Assembly: GCA_029948255.1 (NCBI GenBank)
Contig: JALIZF010001881.1
Span: 620,001 to 684,000 of the forward strand
DNA: 64,000 bases
Source: Telmatactis stephensoni
Lineage: Eukaryota; Cnidaria; Anthozoa; Actiniaria; Isophelliidae
Direction of reading: 5' to 3'
Shown here: one piece after another, positions 47,501-56,500 of the stretch
Layout: each line of letters starts with the position of its first letter
Position numbering within the stretch: position 1 is the first letter of the stretch
Made by a program: the position numbers and the translations under genes
Notes under the pieces: generated by a model
Database searches by the model: none
Told to the model about the DNA's origin: nothing
What the model saw: the letters and a program-made list of their open reading frames with translations, nothing else

Positions 47501-48582
47501 TCTGACCTATTTGTTTTTTTGTTCGTCACAAAATGTTCGAAGTGCGCGCGCGTGTGCTTGTGCTTCGGCCATCAGCAAATAGGAACAAACAAATGACACT
47601 TTTCCACTTGTTAAAAAATTAGCAACAAACCATTTGATTTATGACGGCGTAGGGAGGAGGATTGGCAATTTCCGGTGTGCAAAATAACAAAGACTTGAAC
47701 ACTTGATTTTATTTTTATTTTCATTTTTATTTTGTTCGTCGTAGGACCTTTGGTGTTATAATGGTTAAAGAGCTCGATGTTGTGTAGGGATTTTAATAGC
47801 CCCCTCCTAGTCCGATTTTTACTTCGCAATTAACTGAAATATAAATGATATTTAAATGCTTTCAAAAAGAAAGCATTCATTTAATTATAAATTTTCATGG
47901 TCTTTGTTTGACTTGATTCAATAATTCACAGGTCAAGCAGCTTTTGTTCGAAGCGAAACCCTTGACTTCAAATGCTAGTCGGCCGATAAACAAGCGCTGG
48001 TATCAACTATAAAACTCAGTACTTACCATTCAACAACTTTGTCTCCAACAAAAATCTTCTGTCAACTGATCTCTCTCTATCTTAACCTTTCTATTTTTCA
48101 ATTGTCGATTTTCCAAGAGGCGGTATGTTTTTCAGATGCTGTCCAGCTGAATTTGCCTTGGTGTGTTTTCTCAGTAGTTTGCTGGCTATTTTTTGTACAA
48201 ATGCTCAAACATCCTGACATTGTTGAACTTCCTCTTTAAATATTTAATATAAAAACTGTCGATAATAGTAATATACTGACATATCTGTCAGATGTGTAGT
48301 TTTATATAATGGCAAAACAAAAGCATTAAAATATACTAATTGCAGTACGACTTATGACTGTTTTGGTTTAATGGGATTTCACTTCCAATTTCCCTCATCA
48401 ATTGATTTATTTTGCGAAAGTGTTTTTCATTAATTTGACTAAACGTAGAGGGAAATATATCTTATATCTTCAGCTGCAAAGAGTTGAAATTTTGTTGCGC
48501 GGTTATTTTAGATAATATATAATAGCCTAGTCTTATTCTAGGCTAATTCTTGCTCACTTGTTTATTTTGTTGTTGCTGTTTC

Positions 48583-48635
<53 letters not shown>

Positions 48636-50287
48636 TCCTACGACCGTTTAGCCCATCTGTCAACAATAAAATGGCCTTTTTCTTTGAATCATATGTGAAA
48701 ACGCCATTTCAGTGGAGACACCTAAACGAGGCCCCTCAAACAAACTTGAATAACCGACTTCCGAGTTACACTTTACTTGTCCCATGCATACAAAAGTATC
48801 AAGACGAGGCTACGTACATAAAGCTTAGGCCCGGTTCACACGACGACATAAGCATAGCCATAAGCATAAGAAACAAAACTTTTCCATTTCCTTAAGGCGG
48901 TGTTACACGAGACGATTTTTAACGACGATTTTCAGCGCAACGGCGTTGCGTTAAAAATCTTTCTCGTGTAGCATGACACTTGGAACGATTTTCCTTGCAA
49001 TTTTCGCTTCGGCAACGCGTTGCGAGTTTTTGAATCCAAGTCAGAAACTCGCAACGCAAAATATTGCAAGTTGTTGCAACGTTGCGTGGAAAATCGTCGT
49101 TAAAAATCGTCTCATGTAACACCGCCTTTATGCGGGCTTATGCTTATGACGTTATGTTGCGTGTGTGAACCGGTAAGAAAACGATTATGCTTATGCTAAT
49201 GTCGTGTGAACCGGGCCTTAGTCATTAAAACAAAAGTTTTAGCACGTAGCCTCGTTCTGAATCCTTTTATTTGTATGTGGCAGGTGAAGCATATCTCGCA
49301 ACTGGACTAGTTTGGTTTAGAGCGGTCTAGGTGTGCTGTCACTGACAAACAGCTGAATAAAACGTCTTTGAAACAGAATAGAAATGTTTAATAGAATGAA
49401 TGTCATTTGTAACAACGCAAAAAATGTTGCAGAAATAGGACTTGTTACGCCACAAATTGTAATAATTCGCACAAAATGTAATATTGGCACAAAATGTAAT
49501 AAATTTCTTAACGCAACTTGCAATACATTTTGACACAAAATGTAATAACTCGCCTCTTTAGCCATGACAAAAAACCTTAGCACGTTTTAGCAGATCAAGT
49601 GATCACCATGACGACGTCACTAGAATTTTGAACAGCTATTTTGTGTCAGTTTTATTACATTTTGCGTAAATTTGACATTTTGTGCGAGTTACATTTTGTG
49701 GCGTAACAGAACTTCAACCTACTGCAACGAATGTTGTAACATTACAACGCAATGTCACCGGGTATTTTTTTGTTTGTTTTTGTTTTTTTGTTTTGTTTTT
49801 TGTTTTGCTTTGCTTTTTTTTAGTTTTTACTATTTTAGCTTTTTACAAGCCGGTTCATTTTCACATTTTCAATTTTCGACAATTTCTACTTATTTTATCG
49901 CCTTAATTAGAGTGGATTTCGTATGACTTTGAAAAGCTACGGCACGGTCACGGCACGGCACGGCAACGGTACGGAACCTCGCCTGCTGATTTCTTTACAA
50001 ATTTACAAAGACATCAGCAGGCGAGGTTCCGTGCCGTGTCCGTGCCGTGCCGTGCCGTGACGTAGTTTTTCAAAGTCATACGAAATCCACTCTATGCAAA
50101 TCCTTGATTTCAGAGTAAATACTATACTTTGACCGCTTTGATACATTGTTATTTCCAGGCGAAGCACATCAAGACTGTTAGTGATGAGATCACAGTTGCT
50201 CATGAAACAGAGAAAGCAATTAAAAGAGCCAAACGGACCAAAAACAAAGAGGACAAGAAAGAGGACACAAACGATGAAGTTTTGTAG
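41512..50287 (+). CDS. CENPS: Centromere protein S (CENP-S / MHF1), 6 exons
   Basis: Exons: 41512-41580, 42613-42664, 43631-43702, 44248-44281, 44703-44769, 50159-50287. Phases agree and give 140 residues, close to vertebrate CENP-S. The protein is a small histone fold (residues about 22-105: RIKAALHYTIGRICEQIG, QYTRQFIAALTETSY, FAVDLELFAKHAKRTVI, EDVKLLARKSPAL) with a Lys/Arg/Asp-rich tail. CENP-S pairs with CENP-X, either in the CENP-T-W-S-X kinetochore complex or with FANCM at stalled forks in the Fanconi anaemia pathway. The ATG is in CAAGATGGCG. Introns hold LINE relics and many MITEs. The 5.4-kb last intron contains an opposite-strand GPCR gene. Confidence 0.93.
42443..42463 (+). repeat. 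Poly-C tract
   Basis: A run of about 19 C, in CENPS intron 1. Confidence 0.95.
42806..43095. repeat. Foldback element (CGAGTACTT family)
   Basis: GGCCATTCTCCACTCCTTGC and the mirrored end around GCAAACTTAAGGTGAGAAAG, with repeated AAGTACTTGC / GCGAGTACTT blocks. A related foldback lies at 50505-50645. It lies in CENPS intron 2. Confidence 0.55.
43319..43348 (+). repeat. (GAGGGG)n microsatellite
   Basis: About five GAGGGG units in CENPS intron 2. Confidence 0.9.
43890..44240 (-). mobile_element. 3' remnant of a non-LTR retrotransposon (LINE)
   Basis: On the minus strand, 44080-44190 encodes a C-terminal reverse-transcriptase tail motif (KSFSYMAANVWNSLPNK, then LTEFKSNLKKA). This is the familiar end of CR1/L2-like ORF2 proteins. 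An ATTT-rich tail lies at 43890-43930. It is 5'-truncated and sits in CENPS intron 3. Confidence 0.6.
44991..45093. repeat. Compact near-perfect palindrome
   Basis: TAGCCTCCTACGCAGATG at the left and its complement at 45073-45092, with AGTCTCGATCCAGTAAATTT arms, are separated by a loop of only about 14 bases. It lies in CENPS intron 5. Confidence 0.75.
45420..46535 (-). CDS. Class A (rhodopsin-like) GPCR, peptide-receptor-like, single exon
   Basis: An intact 371-codon frame with seven hydrophobic segments (about residues 30-52, 66-88, 105-126, 146-166, 197-220, 249-271 and 285-307). Family landmarks are GNIIV in TM1; MGISDL in TM2; Cys in ILCKSV at the top of TM3; SLDRLFAV in the DRY position; a conserved Trp in IWGVAF in TM4; CWMLYFI in place of CWxP in TM6; and NSAINPCLF, i.e. 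NPxxF, in TM7. The palmitoylable-looking SWFCCG follows helix 8. The frame ends with a Ser/Thr/Asn-rich tail. The arrangement resembles neuropeptide receptors (NPFF/QRFP/TRH-like) common as single-exon genes in cnidarians. The ligand is unknown. It lies antisense inside the last CENPS intron. Confidence 0.88.
   Translation of the reverse strand: MLQNMLYSSTGLPVQESACFISDPTTIRILRIIPYTLIMPISIFGNIIVIYIVYQDLSLHKTVNYFIVNMGISDLMITIVYMPRVLTILLWGYRWLIVGPFGHILCKSVSFLYETAVIVSILTIVAISLDRLFAVIWPLKSIITKRTCKVMILVIWGVAFVSRLPIALAIKLYQEENGDYLCFVFFDKAFFPGADKIFYKATLAIFYATPLTIITLAYAGILSTLHRRKIPGSFEDINQSSQVERLNRQVLRMVLVVVGSFLMCWMLYFIVMIFRIHDKLIPCDVFYMRMFLAHSNSAINPCLFITLSENYRKGFKKVMKRVKSWFCCGKVKRNDSSTVGIDNPYIMELTVTNGSVSHLAYTLDINADTQL
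46766..46930. repeat. (GAACA)n microsatellite and foldback
   Basis: About six or seven AACAG/GAACA pentamers (46766-46800) are followed by a palindrome (about 46806-46925) built on GAGATACGAATTATATCTTC and its mirrored AGATAAAATTTGTATCTC, with the AATATCTCTCACTCGT centre mirrored too. Confidence 0.7.
47140..47225. promoter_or_regulatory. CRE/CCAAT-containing repeat segment, copy 2
   Basis: TGACGTCA (47173-47180) and CGACCAATCAGAGC (about 47211) occur in the same order as in 6370-6490. It lies about 640 bases upstream of the GPCR ATG, so it could act as a promoter element for that gene. This is inference. Confidence 0.4.
48567..48634 (+). repeat. (TTG)n microsatellite
   Basis: About 20 TTG units with minor interruptions, in CENPS intron 5. 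Confidence 0.95.
48770..49315. repeat. Triple-nested foldback elements
   Basis: The outer family is the AAGTATCAAGACGAGGCTA element (48790 to its mirror at 49240-49315). Inside it, a second foldback runs from TTAGGCCCGGTTCACACGAC (48827) to its complement ending at about 49220. Inside that, a third runs from AAGGCGGTGTTACACGAGAC (48894) to its mirror ending at about 49128. Each has its own ends and spacer. It lies in CENPS intron 5. Confidence 0.75.
49380..49720. repeat. ACAAAATGTAA-rich segment
   Basis: The block ACAAAATGTAAT recurs five or six times in both orientations (49460-49550 and 49650-49700), partly mirrored. It is probably a decayed foldback. Confidence 0.45.
49906..50092. repeat. 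Long GC-rich palindrome near the CENPS exon 6 acceptor
   Basis: AGAGTGGATTTCGTATGACT at 49911 is mirrored to 50092. The inner arms carry CACGGCACGG repeats and AACCTCGCCTGCTGATTTC, then an almost immediate complement after a spacer of about 17 bases. Its right end lies 66 bases upstream of the CENPS exon 6 acceptor. Confidence 0.75.
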
Positions 50288-50504
50288 AAATAGGTTTTAC
50301 AACTCAACTTTGACACAAAATTAATTGGACAAACTTGGACAATCTTCCCAGTTTGACATTTTATCTTAGAATCATCCTTGCCTGGGTGAATATCATCGGG
50401 GATACAGTAATTATATTAGTGATAGTTCCAAGATTCACTGTGAAAATGAAAACTGTTTCATTTATTGAAATGTTTTACTTCTTTAAGTTTTTGAGTACTT
50501 AAGC

Positions 50505-50645
50505 AGATTCTCCACTCATTACAGAAATCACTTGCAGCGGTCATTTTTACTCGCAGCGAAATTTTGAAGAATAGATTTTATTCCCAACGGGTACTCGTTA
50601 GCTCGCTGCGAGTGCTTTCAGCGAGGACTGGAGAATGGCCTTAAG
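50505..50645. repeat. Foldback element (CGAGTACTT family)
   Basis: The ends AGATTCTCCACTC and GAGTGCTTTCAGCGAGGACTGGAGAATGGCC are imperfectly mirrored, with the CTCGCAGCGA inner block. It is related to 42806-43095. It lies downstream of CENPS. Confidence 0.5.
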
Positions 50646-50847
50646 ACCAAGAAAATAGCCAGGAAGTGCGCAAAAGGAAAGCTTGTCCCACGGCAGTTGT
50701 TCATGAGAGGTTATAACCCTAGGTTAAATCTAAAGGAAACCATTTTAATCCAGGATTATCATTACCTTAAAACATGGGCCCTGTTTTCTCAAGCTATAGG
50801 GGCTTTGCTTTGCTTTTTTTCATTTGAATTGAACTTCATCTTAAGCT

Positions 50848-51917
50848 ATGGTAATATGAGCAACAAAATCACTCAACTTGTCTCGAAACATTGCTGCGAA
50901 ACGAGTTGAAGAGCAGTGCTGCGCGTTTTTCCACCCGAAAACAAACTTGTCTCGCAACAATACATACATACATACATACAACTTTATTGGTCCTCCCTAT
51001 AGGGCTTTTCAGGCCAATTTACAACTAATGGAAAATTAAAAATAGGTCCTAAAGTACAATATATATATTACAAATGAAATGGAATGAGATCTGAATACTA
51101 GATGCTTATAGTTAATTGGCTGTGAGAAAATATTACTATATTAATTAATTAATTGTCTGTGGTAAATGAGAATCATAAGCCAACGATCTAACAATGATCT
51201 CTTGAGAGGTTTTGAAAAGTTTAATTGATTTTTTGTCTTTGAGCTCTGTTGGAATTGAGTTCCATAATTTTACCCCTCTGTATGAAAAGCACTGTTGAGC
51301 TGTCACTGTTCTGCATTTGGGAATTTGAAGATCTTCGCAATTTCTTGTGTTTCTGCCATGGACATCAGAACGTTTTACGAACATCGATGCCAAGTAGTGT
51401 GGAGCTAGTGAATTCATGCATTTATACATCAGTGTGGCGTCCCGTAGATACAATGCATCCGAGATTGGTTTGTATCTACGGGACGCCACACTGATGTATA
51501 AATGCACGAATTCACTAGCTCCACACTACTTGGCATCGATGTTCGTAAAACGTTCTGTCCATGGCAGAAACACAAGAAATTGCGAAGATCTTCAAATTCC
51601 CAAATGCAGAACAGTGACAGCTCAAAATAGTTTGCTGCAAGTTGAGTGAATCCTGACTTCTGATTGGATCAATCACGAACACGAAGGAAGTCATTTCGCA
51701 GTTTGCTGTGAGACAAGTTGACTTTTGGGTTGAAATACGCGCAACATTATGAAATTTTGTTGCAAAAAGTTGAGCGACTGTCTACTTGCTGCAACAAACC
51801 TTTTTCAACTTGCAGCAAACTATTTAGTTTGTACTCGGGTGGAAAAACGCGCAACTCGTTTCGCTGCAATGTTGCAAGACAAGTTGAGTGATTTTGTTGC
51901 TCGTATTACTGCACCTT
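50848..51917. repeat. Foldback interrupted by retrotransposon sequence
   Basis: The left end (GGTAATATGAGCAACAAAATC, then ACTCAACTTGTCTCG) is mirrored at 51885-51917 (CAAGTTGAGTGATTTTGTTGC). The spacer contains the 50960-51655 LINE-derived insertion. It is related to the uninterrupted foldback at 51957-52268. It lies in the CENPS / LPCAT3-like convergent intergenic region. Confidence 0.65.
50960..51655. mobile_element. Inverted duplication of a LINE ORF2 C-terminal tail
   Basis: On the minus strand, 51145-51507 encodes a non-LTR retrotransposon tail (RDATLMYKCMNSLAPHYLA, HGRNTRNCEDLQIPKCRTV, RGVKLWNSIPTELK). On the plus strand, 51416-51649 encodes a second, shorter copy of the same tail, meeting the first head to head near 51455. 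A (CATA)n stretch at 50963-50980 marks the 3' end. The sequence is fragmentary and non-functional. Confidence 0.65.
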
Positions 51918-51956
51918 AGCTTTAGTCATAATCTAAAATTTACACACTTAATTAAA

Positions 51957-52268
51957 GTCCGGTAATACGAGCAGCAAAATCGTGCAACTTGTCGCGCAAC
52001 ATTGTTGCCTTACAAGTTGTAGAGCGATGTTGCTGGTATTACCACCCCGCGCGCAACTTGTCATGCAACAAAAATCGATGTTGCAGGTTGCGGCTACTTG
52101 TTGCACTTTCTACTTTGTGGAACAAATTTTCACAACCTGCAACATTGATTTTTGTTGCGTGACAAGTTGCGCGCGGGGTGGTAATACCAGCAACATCGCT
52201 CTACAACTTGCAACGCAACAATGTTGCGCGACAAGTTGCACGATTTTGCTGCTCGTATTACCGTACCT
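51957..52268. repeat. Long foldback, about 130-base arms
   Basis: CCGGTAATACGAGCAGCAAA is mirrored by TTTGCTGCTCGTATTACCGT ending near 52265. CAACTTGTCGCGCAACATTG and ATACCACCCCGCGCGCAACT blocks are also mirrored. It is non-coding. Confidence 0.75.
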
Positions 52269-53027
52269 TTACAAAATGTAACTGATGAAACATTTCTAAC
52301 CACAAAATGTACTCTATGTAAAATATAAGACACACATCAAGTTAAAACCACCACAAATTTATATCAAATATCCTAATGTCAATGATTTACATGTACAAGC
52401 TACATTTTTCAACTAGTAACCCTATGTTGTTTTGTTCTCAACAAATAATGATTTTCTCCATTAAGATGTTTTTGTTTTACTACAAAGAACACCTTCCACA
52501 ATGAAAGGACTCTATACTCTGTTATTGTATTGTGAAACATTAGATAATTTCCAGTGCACAACAACAGAACCCAAGTAAGCACAGTTAGTCATAATTAGTA
52601 ATGGGTGATATTGCAATAGACAATTTTCAAAAAAAGCTACTAATTATATGCAGATGCCCTGCTAGCCTCACTCTGATTCAAAAAAATAAAATTGACTACA
52701 TTAGATAATCATGGTCTGTTACTTTCCAGTTAGGTTTAAGGCTGGCTTTCGGGCAGGTTTCTGTACATAAATTGCACTTTAGCCCTGACAACCTTGAATT
52801 AAAACACTTGTTCAGACTTATTGGACTGTAACTGCAGTGTAACTGTACAACAGGTTTTCTATTTGTACAAAATCTGCCTACAATATATAGTATTATTACA
52901 CATTTACAACCATTTTGAAAAAAGCATTCTAACTTCTGTAATGAAAATGTGCACACATGTTCACAGATACTCTATTGTAAAATTCATTCACATAAAAATA
53001 TTTTGCCCTTTCAAAAGTTACATTTAA
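52269..53027. other. Intergenic, nothing recognised
   Basis: AT-rich sequence between the convergent CENPS and LPCAT3-like genes. The short frames here have no domain or splice context. Part may be the 3' UTR of the acyltransferase. Confidence 0.35.
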
Positions 53028-53175
53028 GTCAATAGCTCTTATCGCAATTACAGTCCAATGATTTCGAACAAAGGTTTCTTTCCTGGTCAAAAGTACAGAA
53101 AATGTACTCAAACTGAAACCTTTGTTCAGAATTATTGGACTACAATTAAATTAAATTGTGATAAGAGCTATATGA
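53028..53175. repeat. Foldback element
   Basis: ATAGCTCTTATCGCAATTAC is mirrored by AATTGTGATAAGAGCTAT ending at 53171. The inner GTCCAATGATTTCGAACAAA block is mirrored with mismatches. Confidence 0.65.
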
Positions 53176-53535
53176 AAATCAGTTTGCACACACAAAAGGT
53201 TTGTTTTAAATCACCTTAAATCAACAAAATATGTAGCCCCAATCACAATATTTCATGAAAAATGTACATGCACAGGGGAGCCTGCATGCAATGGTATACT
53301 TAATATATTTAAATTGAAAAACAAGTACAAAGTTTCTAAAAGATTGTTAACAGGTTCAGGACATCAAGCCTAAACCATTGGGAACCATGTTGGATAAATA
53401 AACGTTACGAGAAAACTTTTTGTTGAAGTTTATCAACACAGTAAATGAAAGTTGTATTACATGTAATTATAAAAGAACCAAAAGTTATTTTAAAATATTA
53501 ATTTATAATAGGTGACTTGAAAATGTCTTAATGCT

Positions 53536-56500
53536 TCACTCAACCTTCTTAAGTCTGAAAAAGGAAATCAAAACTATTAGAAAAATGTGTAGAGTTGTGA
53601 GGTACAAGGAAAGAAAAAGTGAAAAATGGAAGAGGAAAAATTAGAAAAAATAAAAGAAGCTGAAATTAAACAGGAAGAATCTGTTGTCCACTATCATTGG
53701 CCAGCAATGCTTGTGATTTGGTGAAATAACAGAGCAGTAAAACAAAACAACACAGATGACAAGTGGAATGAAACACTTTGGCTTTGTCATAATTATCAAC
53801 AAAATGATTACAAGCATTCTTCTAACAGTAGTGGTTGACCCAAAAGAATATCTGAAATTACTTACTTTTCTTTAGATTGGTCTTTGGTTTTAGTAACAGA
53901 CTTATAAATAGGGTTAATGATAGTAGGATATAGGGCATACCATACCACAAGTACTACTGCCACCCAATAGTAGGTTGTATGCAATACCTGGAAATTATCA
54001 AAATACACAATTCAAATACAATATTCAAATAAAAAATGTTTCCAAACTGTCCTAGAAGGGCATGTATCAGTTGCCTAGGAGTCTCCCTTTAATGGAATAT
54101 GAGGGGATGCTCCACCCAAGAGGGGTGCCATTTTCCTGCTGGGTATATATACAGGGGGTACTTCTTCCACTCTGGAAGTGTAAGTAAGGGGTACCTTTTT
54201 ATGCTGGACTGGCATACAATGCAAAAGGGTTGTGATTTCTGGAAATGAAGTGACTATACATGTAGAAATGTCATGAATTCATGACCAATATCAGACTGAG
54301 TGCACAGGAGATGTCTTTGAAAGGAGGGCACCTTTTAACTAAAATATGATCTAAAAAATTAAAATAATCTTTTCTGCAGACTGATATAATAGTACGTGAA
54401 AGGGGTACCATTTCAAAAGCTGTGATCCAATTTGTGCTCTCCAATATTGAGTTAGAGCACATGCCTCAAAAGGTATGTGGAAGGGGTGCCGTTTCTTTCA
54501 AAATTGGTCTATAAGGGAGCATTCATTTTTTAGGAGGGGGGTGGGCCAGAGGAATTGCAGGAATCAAATACAAAAAAAATGCAAGCCCCCACGGTAAGGA
54601 ATTGAACTATATGGATGACCCACCCCACTTCCAAATATGAAAATAGGGTCCCTTGACCTGGTTTAACTTTCAGAAAAACATGACCCACCCCCTTTCATAG
54701 AGTAAATTTCTTTTGGCCCACCCCTCAATTCCTCCGGCCCACCCCACCTCCTAAAAAATGAATGCTCCCTAAAAAGGGGTTTGCCCTCATGGCATAGCCC
54801 CCCACCACACCCCCATGTAAAATTTGATTGAGCACCCCCCTACAAACAATTCATATTTCCATCTTACCCCTTTCATTGCTGACCAGGTCAAAAAGTGGAA
54901 TGGAACAATACAATAACTAAAGCCACAGAATCTGATTGGCCAAGCAATGGAAATGACTAAAGCCTTTAGTGTGAAACTCATGTCAGGCCAGCGCATCTTG
55001 AAAATGCCAGCAAACAAGTTGTAAACCTGAAATAGGCACAATAGAAAATAATCAATATGCTGAGACAGGGCAAAAAAGCTTTGTGAGGGTACTTTAAGTG
55101 AGGTATTGAAGAAGAAAAAATGTGTTTACATGCTAAGTGAAAACTAAACTATTTAAGAGTGGGTAGTGATTGCTTGAAATCTGTACACAGCTCACTGGTA
55201 AGTATTCTATTTCTTTCATATATTCTTTAAAATACGTTTTCTTTATTTCATCCCAAGCCATATGTGACACACCCAAATGGGACAATGGGTAGAAATAACT
55301 AAAAAAATGTAAACTAGAACCATAATCAACAACAGGACAAAAGCAGGAAAAAATGAAGTTTTGCAACTACCCATTTTCCCTTTCCATCTACTATAGACAC
55401 ATGGGTTTAGGCCTCTCATCTGACAACCTCTTTTAATTAAAGGCGCTCAAAGAGCTCATGTGGTTACTCCAATTTTTTAATATTTAGTTGCAAATAGTTG
55501 TACTCTGGCTACGGGAGTAGCTACAATCCCCGCCAATGGCGAAGTAGCTCGTGGATTGACCGAAATGACCACAGGAAGCCCAAACAATATATTTTAGTAA
55601 AATAACGAGTTTTCAATTTCATTTGAAGACAAAAATCTAAATCAATAAATCAATAATTTTTTTAGCGAAAATAGAGTCATTAGCTATAAAAGAAAAAAAA
55701 ATGTGTGAAAAAAAAGTGAAAAAAAAATCAATCACCGTCGTGGCCGTGGCTCGAACCCTAGACCTTTCGCTTGGGAATCCATGGTTTATCCACTCGACCA
55801 TGCAGAAGTTACACGTTTTCGGATAGTGAATTTTAGTATATTTATTGTCAGTGTGTTTACAATACAAATGCAAAAATGCTTCTTTCTAAAATGTCGCTAT
55901 AAATATAAAAGAAATTGCTTCATAAAACACTAATCCAATAAACTAACTCAATATCCCTTTCTGTTGCTGTTTTCGGCTAGCGGACTCGATGGCGGCCTTC
56001 ACGGCGCTCGGGACGGCGGCTTTCAGTCCTTTCAAAATGCCGAGTCTTCGTTTGTTTATCTTCTTTGACTCTTGTCAGTGATGATAGAGTACGAACACTA
56101 AAAGCTTGGTTGACTTTGATGTTGGAGTGAAAAAGATTTTTGTTGCTGGCTTCTCCTTTAATAACGTCTGTAATTTTTCGTGTGTATCAGTGGACATGTC
56201 TGAGAGTGCTTATTCAGTCACGCTATATATGTTCCATGTTCAGTTTGTATCAATTCTAGAGCATGTGTTCTCCGACACGTTTATCTGCCTTTTAGTAACG
56301 ACAGTAAAATTCATTGATTTTCCTTCTAGCTAGCTATTTTGAAACATATGTTTTCTGTGTTATCCAGAAGATGGGCATCGGAAGATCGGACCGATCTCGG
56401 AAAAGAGTCGGGCGTTCGGGTGTTACAGACTTCCACCCTTACATCGCGCCATAGCATAGTGGTACTCCGTCCTTTAGACGGGAGTAACCACAACAAGCCT

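Noticed and set aside
51957..52268. Regular-looking repeats suggesting a CRISPR array
   Set aside because: The repeats are two arms of one palindrome, not equally spaced direct repeats with unique spacers, and the host is eukaryotic.
55736..55812. Functional tRNA gene
   Set aside because: A- and B-box-like motifs are present but the stems do not pair well enough for a cloverleaf.
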